In this document: piece by piece, positions 1-6,068 of the stretch
How positions within the stretch are numbered: the first letter of the stretch is position 1
How the letters are laid out: each line of letters opens with the position of its first letter
NCBI GenBank assembly: GCA_043767985.1
Contig: JAYVKZ010000178.1
Location: 1-9,705 of the forward strand
Length of the DNA stretch: 9,705 nt
Reading direction: 5' to 3'
Source of the DNA: JAPOKJ01 sp043767985
GTDB lineage: Bacteria > Pseudomonadota > Gammaproteobacteria > Burkholderiales > Burkholderiaceae_E
The notes under the pieces: generated by a model
Databases searched by the model: none
Told to the model about the DNA's origin: nothing
What the model saw: only the letters and a program-made list of their open reading frames with translations
Made by a program: the position numbers and the translations under genes

Positions 1-1712
1 TGCGCAACCCCAACGCCACGATTGACGAGATTCTCGCCGTGATGCCGGGCCCAGATTATCCTGGCGGGGCGCAGATCATTAGCCTGGCGTCGGACATCCG
101 CGAGATCTACAGTGGTGGCCGGGGCAGCCTAAAGGTCCGGGCGCGCCATCACTTTGAAGACCTTGCTCGAGGTCAGTGGCAATGGGTGATTGATGAATTG
201 CCGCCCGGTGTGTCTTCTCAAAAAATCATGGAAGAGATTGAAGAGATTACCAATCCTAAAGTGAAGACCGGTAAAAAAGCCTTGAGTGCAGATCAGTTGC
301 TGCATAAGCAAAATCTATTGTCGGTGCTTGATGTGGCGCGTGACGAGTCCGGCAAAGAGGCCGCGGTACGTTTGGTGTTCGAGCCTAAAACGTCGAAGGT
401 GGATCGCGACCAATTCGTCAACACCTTACTCGCGCAAACCAGCCTGGAGGCGAGTGCACCGATTAACTTGGTGAGCATTGGGCTCGATGGTCGGCCTGGG
501 CAAAAGAACCTGTTGGGCATGTTGGCCGACTGGTGCCAGTTCCGTCTTCAAACGGTTGAGCGCCGGATTCGCCACCGCCTGGGCAAGGTGGATGATCGCA
601 TCCATATACTGGAAGGTCGGCAGATTATTCTGCTGAATATCGATGAGGTGATTCGCATCATCCGCGAGTCGGATGAGCCTAAGCCGTCCTTGATTGAAGC
701 TTTTAAGCTGTCTGACCGACAGGCCGAAGACATTCTTGAAATTCGCTTACGTCAGTTAGCGCGCCTAGAAACCATCAAGATTGAGCAAGAGCTCAAGACT
801 TTGCGTACCGAGAAAGCTGACCTTGAAACCTTGCTGAGTAACCCGAACGCCTTAAAGCGCTTAGTGGTCAAGGAAATCGAAGCAGACGCTAAGACCTATG
901 GAGATGATCGGCGCACCTTGATTGAGAGTGCGGCTCGTGCCAGTGCCGAAGTGAAGGTCATTGCAGAGCCCATCACAGTGATTGTGTCTGAGAAAGGTTG
1001 GGTGCGGGCTCGTCAAGGACACGGTGTCGATATTGGCGCCTTGAGCTTTAAGAGCGGGGATACCTACTACGGCACCTATGAGGTGATGAGTACTGATTCC
1101 GTCATTGCCGTGGGCACCAATGGCCGCGTGTATTGCTTGCCCGTCTCGCAACTACCTTCCGCCCGAGGTGATGGTCAACCTATCACTAGCTTTTTCGAGA
1201 TTGAAAGTGGCACGCGTATTGAGCATGTGTTCGCGGCAGCGGACGACATCGGTGTACTGTTCACCAGCCGTCAGGGCATGGGGCTGCTTTGCCAAGTGAA
1301 GGACTTGATCGCTCGCACCCGCCAGGGCAAGAGCTTCTTTACGCTCGAAGACAAGGACTTGGCGTGTCGCCCAGCTCTTTTTAAACCGGGCATGGCCAAG
1401 GTGCTCTGTATGAGCGCAGAGGGCAAAGCTTTGGGCTTGGGGGTGGATGAGGTCAAACTCCTGAAGAATGGTGGTCGCGGCGTCATCATCATGGCTCTCG
1501 ACAAGGGCGATACCTTAGCGCAAGCACTGGTGTATGAAGACGCGTTCAGTGCGCCGAGCATCCGTGTAGAAGGTGTCGGACGTGGTGCCAAGCCTGTCGA
1601 CAAGGTGTTCACGCCAAGGGTGCTTCAAGAATATCTGGGCGGGCGTGCACGTAAGGGTAAGTACTTGGAGCCAAGGGTCCGGCACGCTCGCTTGAGTTTT
1701 TCTAAAGACTAA
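1..1712 (+). CDS. parC: DNA topoisomerase IV subunit A, 5'-truncated by the window edge
   Basis: This is the A subunit of topoisomerase IV, the type IIA enzyme that unlinks daughter chromosomes with ParE. The reading frame is open from base 3, so the N-terminus lies outside the window: 569 residues are visible, and roughly 200 are missing judging from usual ParC length. The missing part includes the winged-helix region and the DNA-cleaving tyrosine. The visible part starts in the tower domain (GPDYPGGAQIIS), continues through a coiled coil (about residues 180-290; FRLQTVERRIRHRLGKVDDR, then ILEIRLRQLARLE), and ends in a beta-pinwheel C-terminal domain whose blades carry RARQGHG, SRQGMG and NGGRG. 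The tower sequence and the short, degenerate pinwheel favour ParC over GyrA; I see no proper GyrA box. It ends in TAA, and the next gene starts 19 bp later on the same strand with no visible terminator between them, so read-through is possible. Confidence 0.93.
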   Translation, partial: RNPNATIDEILAVMPGPDYPGGAQIISLASDIREIYSGGRGSLKVRARHHFEDLARGQWQWVIDELPPGVSSQKIMEEIEEITNPKVKTGKKALSADQLLHKQNLLSVLDVARDESGKEAAVRLVFEPKTSKVDRDQFVNTLLAQTSLEASAPINLVSIGLDGRPGQKNLLGMLADWCQFRLQTVERRIRHRLGKVDDRIHILEGRQIILLNIDEVIRIIRESDEPKPSLIEAFKLSDRQAEDILEIRLRQLARLETIKIEQELKTLRTEKADLETLLSNPNALKRLVVKEIEADAKTYGDDRRTLIESAARASAEVKVIAEPITVIVSEKGWVRARQGHGVDIGALSFKSGDTYYGTYEVMSTDSVIAVGTNGRVYCLPVSQLPSARGDGQPITSFFEIESGTRIEHVFAAADDIGVLFTSRQGMGLLCQVKDLIARTRQGKSFFTLEDKDLACRPALFKPGMAKVLCMSAEGKALGLGVDEVKLLKNGGRGVIIMALDKGDTLAQALVYEDAFSAPSIRVEGVGRGAKPVDKVFTPRVLQEYLGGRARKGKYLEPRVRHARLSFSKD

Positions 1713-1731
1713 TTTTTATTCAGAATAATTG

Positions 1732-2928
1732 ATGATGACCACACCGCCAGTACCCAACGCCAGTATTTCAATCCATGGCGCAACCAGCGCAGCCGTCCCT
1801 GGACCTGCCCCCGTTGTCTTCGCCCTCATTGCTTGCGACGGCGGCGGGGCCGAGCAGAAGGTAAAGCAACTCTTCATCGGGCATGCAAGACTCAACCGTC
1901 CCAAAGCGCTCAACGCCCTAAACCTAGAAATGTTTGAGCTGATGCTCAAGCAATTTCGAGCCTGGGCGTCTGATGAATCGGTGGTTGCCATCTTGCTTGA
2001 TGGGGAAGGTCCCAAGGGCTTTTGTGCAGGGGGCGATGTCGCCTCGGTGATCCGCGCGGTGAGGGCCGGTGGCCCGCAGCGCTTTGAGTATGGCGATCAG
2101 TTTTTTGCGGTTGAGTACGAACTGGATTATTTGATTCATCATTTTCCAAAACCCATCATCTCCTACACGCACGGGGTGTGCATGGGCGGTGGGGTGGGAC
2201 TCACGGTGGGGTGCAGCCACCGGGTGTTGTCCGAGTCCTCAAAAATCGCTATGCCCGAGATCCATATTGGTTTGTTCCCGGATGTGGGTGGGGGATTCTT
2301 TCTCAATCGCGTGCCGGGGGGAGCAGGGCGAGTCATGGCGCTCACGGGCTTGATGATCAATGAGGCGGATGCTATTTTTGCCGGGTTGTCGGATTTCTTT
2401 GTGCCGTTGGAGGCCAAGGAGTTGATGCTCGCCAAGCTCAAAGCGATTGCCTGGGTTGCCCACTGCAAAACCGCTGAAAACCATGCGCTAGTGACTAACA
2501 CCTTGCTGGGTATGCATCGCAAATATAAACTTGGTTTGCCCACCGCAAACCTGATGCAATACTCTGATGCAATTCGTTTTATTGCCCAGCAACCTACCGT
2601 GACCGAGGTAAGAGATGCTCTACAAGTCGCGGCTCAGGAGGACCCCTATTTCAGCGCCCCGGCGGAGAGCTTAACGAACGGTTCGCCGACCGCCGCCTAC
2701 GTGAGCGATGAGTACATGCAGCGCAGTAAAAAACTATCCATTCGCCAGGTGCTCGATCTTGATTTGGTGCTGGCCAAGGCCTTTCAGCGCGGCCTGGACT
2801 TTAACGAAGGGGTGCGTGCTCTATTGATCGATAAAGACCGCCAAGCCAAATGGTTTCCCGCGCGCTTCGAAGATGTTTCCCCTAAGCTGATCGAGAGCCA
2901 CTTTGCGATTCGTCATTTCGGAGCCTGA
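1732..2928 (+). CDS. 3-hydroxyisobutyryl-CoA hydrolase-type crotonase (enoyl-CoA hydratase/isomerase family)
   Basis: This crotonase-fold protein (398 residues) most resembles 3-hydroxyisobutyryl-CoA hydrolase, which releases 3-hydroxyisobutyrate from its CoA thioester in cytosolic valine breakdown. Visible motifs are RLNRPKALNALN, the oxyanion-hole segments FCAGGDV and GVCMGGGVGL, and AMPEIHIGLFPDVGGGFFLNR. The last holds the Glu (176) and Asp (184), eight residues apart, that match the catalytic pair of the human hydrolase. The C-terminal part has the hydrolase-type EGVRALLIDKDR motif and is longer than a plain enoyl-CoA hydratase (about 260 residues). The start is uncertain: TTG 1729, ATG 1732 and ATG 1735 are adjacent, and none has a clear Shine-Dalgarno. 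About 25 Pro/Ala/Ser-rich residues precede the first beta strand, which is unusual. No other valine-pathway gene is nearby, so the substrate is inferred from family alone. The 3' end overlaps the convergent permease gene by 16 bp. Confidence 0.85.
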   Translation: MMTTPPVPNASISIHGATSAAVPGPAPVVFALIACDGGGAEQKVKQLFIGHARLNRPKALNALNLEMFELMLKQFRAWASDESVVAILLDGEGPKGFCAGGDVASVIRAVRAGGPQRFEYGDQFFAVEYELDYLIHHFPKPIISYTHGVCMGGGVGLTVGCSHRVLSESSKIAMPEIHIGLFPDVGGGFFLNRVPGGAGRVMALTGLMINEADAIFAGLSDFFVPLEAKELMLAKLKAIAWVAHCKTAENHALVTNTLLGMHRKYKLGLPTANLMQYSDAIRFIAQQPTVTEVRDALQVAAQEDPYFSAPAESLTNGSPTAAYVSDEYMQRSKKLSIRQVLDLDLVLAKAFQRGLDFNEGVRALLIDKDRQAKWFPARFEDVSPKLIESHFAIRHFGA

Positions 2929-3770
2929 ACCGGCAAACGCTTGATGAACCACACCAGGGCAACGATGGTCACCGCCACTGCCCAGGTGAGCAAGGTGACT
3001 TGCTCTTGATTGATCAGTGCCGAGAAAATGAGGGTGAGAAAGAGCTGCAAGAGCTGAACCTGGGACACTCTTCCTACCCCAGCTTTGGCCATGCCGCCAT
3101 ACCAAAAGAAGAAACCCAAGAACTGGCTAAACAGGCTTACATACAAAAAGCCTAGCCAAGCGCTTGGCTTGACGGCTGCGAAGTTGAAGCCCCAACTGAA
3201 GTAAATCAGCGGTGCAATCATGATGGGCAGGCTGTAGAGCAGCGCCCAAGTAATGGTTTGCCAGCCGCCTAGCTCCCGTGAAAGTTTGCCGCCATAGGCA
3301 TAGCCGACCGCGGCAAAGGCCACCGCTAAAAGCAAACAAGCATCACCCCAACCGAGCGCACCCTTGCCTTGGGAGATTGCATAGCCAAAAACAATGGCTG
3401 CGCCCAACATGGCACACACCCAGAACGTTCGACTCAAGCGCTCGTGGTTGACCTTAGCACTGACGATGGCCGTGGCCATGGGCAGAAGCCCGACCACCAC
3501 GGCGCCGTGCGAGGCATCGACGGTTTTCATGGCCACCGAGGTAAAAAATGGAAAGCCGAACACCACCCCGGCACTGATGGCGGCAACGGATTTCAGGTGA
3601 TGAGGCTGAGGGCGCTTTTGCTTGGTCACTACCAGGACCACGGCGCCCAGGAGCGCTGCGAGTACCGCGCGAGCAATGGCCAACCAAGCGGGGTCAAAGC
3701 TCTCGACAGCAAAACGCGTCGCCGGAAGCGTTAGCGAGAAAATCAAGACACCAATGAAACCAAGCCACAT
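2913..3770 (-). CDS. DMT-superfamily permease, EamA family
   Basis: This is a very hydrophobic 285-residue inner-membrane protein with the two-repeat EamA/DMT layout (five helices per half, ten in total). Half 1 begins MWLGFIGVLIFSLTLPATRF, with the typical FDPAWLAIARAVLAALL second helix. The region before the end of half 1 has ASHGAVVVGLLPMATAIVSA, the usual fourth helix. Half 2 repeats this, with QFLGFFFWYGGMAKAGVGRV and then LLQLFLTLIFSALI. Family members export amino acids or other small metabolites, but the substrate cannot be predicted here. The start ATG has an AAGGAG Shine-Dalgarno six bases upstream. It lies 33 bp downstream of the LysE-type exporter on the same strand with no convincing terminator between, so the two probably share a transcript. 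The gene ends inside the convergent hydrolase gene. Confidence 0.9.
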   Translation of the reverse strand: MWLGFIGVLIFSLTLPATRFAVESFDPAWLAIARAVLAALLGAVVLVVTKQKRPQPHHLKSVAAISAGVVFGFPFFTSVAMKTVDASHGAVVVGLLPMATAIVSAKVNHERLSRTFWVCAMLGAAIVFGYAISQGKGALGWGDACLLLAVAFAAVGYAYGGKLSRELGGWQTITWALLYSLPIMIAPLIYFSWGFNFAAVKPSAWLGFLYVSLFSQFLGFFFWYGGMAKAGVGRVSQVQLLQLFLTLIFSALINQEQVTLLTWAVAVTIVALVWFIKRLPVQAPK

Positions 3771-3776
3771 AGGCTA

Positions 3777-3782
3777 CTCCTT
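3777..3782 (-). promoter_or_regulatory. Shine-Dalgarno of the EamA permease, partly inside a small hairpin
   Basis: On the minus strand AAGGAG lies six bases before the permease ATG, the clearest ribosome-binding site on that strand. A 5-bp inverted repeat (ACTCC, loop of four, GGAGT; plus-strand 3776-3789) pairs the GGAG part of it. The stem is short, so any effect on translation is speculative. Confidence 0.6.
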
Positions 3783-3803
3783 AGGGAGTGAAAAAAGCTA
3801 GCG

Positions 3804-4418
3804 CTACTGCCCAACCAGCCAGAGTGCGGTTAGGATTAGCGATAGGCCCAAAGCGATATTGAACACCTGCATGCGGCGCCCGTGATTCAACCAGGCGCGG
3901 ATCGACTGTCCCATCCAAGCCCACAGATAGACAGCACCAGCAATGCAAAAATAGAGGGTGATCAGAATGAGGGCTGCGTTGAGCCAAAAGGTTTTGGCCA
4001 TCCCTTGATAGGCCCCTAGGGTGCCGGTGATCAACAGCCAGGCCTTGGGGTTGCTCAATTGCATAAAAGCGCTTTGATACACCTTGGGCTTAGGCACCGC
4101 AGCACTTGGGCCCTCATCGATGCTCGAACCGGCCGCTTTGATAAAGGCGTAGCCCAGATAAACGAGATAGGCAATGCCCAAGAATTTCAGAACCCTCGCC
4201 GCCAGGGGGTAGGTTTTCAAGAGATCAAGGCTGCCCCACAAACCTAGGAGCATCAAGAGTGTCAGGCCCAGGCAAACGCCTAAGCCGTGACGCCATACTG
4301 GCTTGACCCCATGATGGATGCCAATGGCAAGCGCCAAAGAACAATTGGGTCCGGGGGTGAATGAGGCCACGATGGCGAACCAAACAAAGGCGACGTACAG
4401 GGGGATATTGATTTCCAT
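3804..4418 (-). CDS. LysE/RhtB-family amino-acid exporter
   Basis: This 204-residue inner-membrane protein has the LysE/RhtB pattern of about six hydrophobic helices. Key family marks are FTPGPNCSLALAIG at the end of helix 1 (PGPN at 22-25), LKFLGIAYLVYLGY around 77-90, and QLSNPKAWLLITG (NPKA at 123-126). Family members export amino acids or homoserine-like compounds by proton antiport; the substrate is unknown here. I chose the ATG giving MEINIPLYVAF because homologues begin right before helix 1. The frame stays open 42 codons further upstream, but that stretch is not hydrophobic, looks unlike the family, and would run through the divergent promoter region. There is no obvious Shine-Dalgarno. 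It is the first gene of the minus-strand unit and is divergent from the MocR-type regulator, an arrangement that often marks the regulator's target. Confidence 0.9.
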   Translation of the reverse strand: MEINIPLYVAFVWFAIVASFTPGPNCSLALAIGIHHGVKPVWRHGLGVCLGLTLLMLLGLWGSLDLLKTYPLAARVLKFLGIAYLVYLGYAFIKAAGSSIDEGPSAAVPKPKVYQSAFMQLSNPKAWLLITGTLGAYQGMAKTFWLNAALILITLYFCIAGAVYLWAWMGQSIRAWLNHGRRMQVFNIALGLSLILTALWLVGQ

Positions 4419-4453
4419 GGCAATGAAGTTTAGACTATTGACCAGATCAGTTG

Positions 4454-4489
4454 CGGTACAGTTATAGCGTAATAGATCAAACTGTACCG
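4454..4489. promoter_or_regulatory. Candidate operator: perfect 10-bp inverted repeat between exporter and MocR genes
   Basis: CGGTACAGTT (4454-4463) and AACTGTACCG (4480-4489) are exact reverse complements separated by 16 bases, so the arm centres are 26 bp apart. It lies in the 139-bp region between the divergent starts. MocR-type regulators commonly bind repeated sites in such regions, so this is the natural binding site for the regulator encoded next door. The sequence match is observed; binding is inferred. Confidence 0.6.
4461..4466 (-). promoter_or_regulatory. Possible -10 element of the exporter promoter
   Basis: Read on the minus strand this hexamer is TATAAC, five of six to the sigma-70 -10 consensus. 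It would place transcription start near 4454, about 36 bases before the exporter ATG. The -35 position (17-18 bases away, about 4484-4490) is poor (CGGTAC or CCGGTA). Both elements fall within the inverted-repeat arms, so a bound regulator would sit on the core promoter. Confidence 0.35.
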
Positions 4490-4557
4490 GTCCGAATGCC
4501 GATTCAGTTTTGGACAGTGAGTCGCGTTTTATCCAGTCGTTCAACCGTCAACAAAAA

Positions 4558-6039
4558 ATGCCTTTTCAGCCCCAACTGTTGCTGCGCGACGCTCAAAATC
4601 AAGGTGATCAAACCCTGGTCGAGCGGATTGTCGCCTGGTATGCGCAGCGCATCGATGAGCGTCTGATTCGCCCAGGTAGCAAAGTAGCGTCGATACGGCA
4701 CTTTGCCGATGAGCAAGAAGTGTCGCGCTTTACCGTGGTGGAGGCCTATGACCGTCTCATTGCACGAGGCTATCTTGAGTCGCGTCGAGGGTCGGGCTTT
4801 TATGTGCGTGAGCGATCTTTGCAGGCGGGCTTGGCGGCGGCGCGAAGCTGGGCGGAGGTGCCCCACGGGCGTGTGGACGTGGTGTGGCTACTACGCAATA
4901 TGTTCAAGCGATTACCGGCACAGGATATGCCGGGCGGCGGCGTGTTGCCGGCCGACATGCTCGATGAAGCCTTGGTGACCACCAGCCTTCGCACGCTGAG
5001 TCGCCAATCGGGTGCCGGTTTGCTGGACTATGGCCATCCTCAGGGCTATTTGCCGCTTCGCCAACAACTTCAAATGAAGTTGGCCGAGGTGGACATTCAA
5101 GCCAGCCCCGATCAAATTGTGATGACCAATGGCGTGACCCAGGCGCTGGATTTAATTGCTCAGCACTTTATCCGGCCGGGCGATACGGTCTTGGTGGATG
5201 AGCCTTCCTGGTTTCTTCTTTTTGGGCGAATTAGCCTCCTGGGTGCCCGCATTTTAGGCGTACCTCGTTTGGCGGACGGGCCTGATTTGGGTGTGTTGGA
5301 GACTTTGGCCCGTGAACACCAGCCGAAGTTGTTCTTTACCACGGCCATTCTCCACAATCCCACGAGTTCTTCAATGAGTGCAGCCAAGGCATTTCAGGTC
5401 TTGCGTTTGGCCGAAACGCTGGGTTTCAAAGTGGTTGAGGATGACATTTATTCCGACCTCCATCCGGGCGCAAGCTTTCAGGCCTGCACCCGTTTGGCGG
5501 CACTGGATCAACTCAAAAACATCATCTATTTGAGTGGGTTTTCCAAAACCTTAGCGGCGAACTTGCGGGTGGGGTTCCTGGTGGCCTCACCGGATCTGGC
5601 TCGCCAGCTGACCGATCTCAAAATGCTGGTGGGTCTCACCTCGTCTGAGCTCGGGGAGAGAGTGGTGTACCGCATTCTCTCTGAGGGGCATTACCGCCGA
5701 CACTTGGTGCGGCTGCGCCAACAACTCAATCTGGCCCGTGAACCGGTATTGCGTGAGCTTGAAAAGCTTGGGCTTGAAGTGTTTTCAAGCCCGCAAGTGG
5801 GGATGTTTTTATGGGCCCAGTGCCGCTATGGTACGAACTCCCTGGCCCAAGCCATGCTGGACAAGGGTTATTTACTGGCACCGGGCAGCCTGTTTATGCC
5901 AGACCAGCGGGATAGCCAGTGGCTGCGCTTTAACGTGGCTAGCAGCAATAATCCTAAAATGTGGGCTGAGCTGTCCCAGCTCTTGAAAACCCCAAAGATT
6001 GCCCCAAATATCTCGATTATCCAGTCGATACAACACTAA
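4558..6039 (+). CDS. MocR-type regulator (GntR winged helix fused to PLP-binding aminotransferase-like domain)
   Basis: The gene encodes 493 residues from ATG 4558, a typical MocR length. Residues about 18-83 form a GntR winged helix (VERIVAWYAQRIDERLIRPG, then SRFTVVEAYDRLIARGYLE, then RRGSGFYV). After a linker, residues about 155-490 form a fold-type-I aminotransferase-like domain. PLP-binding residues are all present: Asn267 in HNPTSS, Asp295 and Tyr298 in EDDIYSD, and the Schiff-base Lys330 in LSGFSKTLA. It should therefore bind PLP and sense it, or an amino acid or amine reacting with it, in the cytosol. MocR proteins usually act as transcription factors rather than enzymes. TTG 4510 is an alternative start adding 16 residues; neither start has a clear Shine-Dalgarno. 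The divergent exporter unit is the likely target. Nothing nearby encodes vitamin B6, GABA or taurine genes, so I do not call it PdxR, GabR or TauR. Confidence 0.92.
   Translation: MPFQPQLLLRDAQNQGDQTLVERIVAWYAQRIDERLIRPGSKVASIRHFADEQEVSRFTVVEAYDRLIARGYLESRRGSGFYVRERSLQAGLAAARSWAEVPHGRVDVVWLLRNMFKRLPAQDMPGGGVLPADMLDEALVTTSLRTLSRQSGAGLLDYGHPQGYLPLRQQLQMKLAEVDIQASPDQIVMTNGVTQALDLIAQHFIRPGDTVLVDEPSWFLLFGRISLLGARILGVPRLADGPDLGVLETLAREHQPKLFFTTAILHNPTSSSMSAAKAFQVLRLAETLGFKVVEDDIYSDLHPGASFQACTRLAALDQLKNIIYLSGFSKTLAANLRVGFLVASPDLARQLTDLKMLVGLTSSELGERVVYRILSEGHYRRHLVRLRQQLNLAREPVLRELEKLGLEVFSSPQVGMFLWAQCRYGTNSLAQAMLDKGYLLAPGSLFMPDQRDSQWLRFNVASSNNPKMWAELSQLLKTPKIAPNISIIQSIQH
5982..6009 (+). promoter_or_regulatory. 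Sigma-32 (RpoH) heat-shock promoter for htpG
   Basis: CTTGAAA (5982-5988), a spacer of 13 bases, then CCCCAAAT (6002-6009). The -35 is a full match to the RpoH consensus CTTGAAA, and the -10 matches CCCCATNT at all but one fixed position. It lies inside the last codons of the MocR gene and gives a predicted leader of about 50 bases before the htpG ATG. HtpG is a classic RpoH regulon member, which supports the call; usage is inferred. Confidence 0.75.
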
Positions 6040-6058
6040 TTTATTTTGCATGAGTTCA

Positions 6059-6064
6059 AGAGGA
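6059..6064 (+). promoter_or_regulatory. Shine-Dalgarno of htpG
   Basis: AGAGGA ends four bases before ATG 6069. It fixes the htpG start, whose protein begins with a short extension before the conserved GFQTEVKQLL. Confidence 0.7.
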
Positions 6065-6068
6065 AACA

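Noticed and set aside
1692..1720. TTGAGT and TTTATT, 17 bases apart, as a promoter for the hydrolase gene
   Set aside because: The -10 matches only four of six, and transcription would begin only about five bases before the start codon. AT-rich sequence after a stop codon gives such matches easily.
3784..3806. Run of six T (minus strand) after the GCGCTAGC palindrome downstream of the exporter stop, as a possible terminator
   Set aside because: The palindromic bases leave no loop, and no stable GC-rich stem precedes the T-run, so this does not look like an intrinsic terminator.
4419..4544. 42-codon N-terminal extension of the LysE-type exporter
   Set aside because: It is not hydrophobic, is unlike family N-termini, and would run through the inverted repeat and the start region of the divergent regulator. 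ATG at 4418 gives a standard-length protein.
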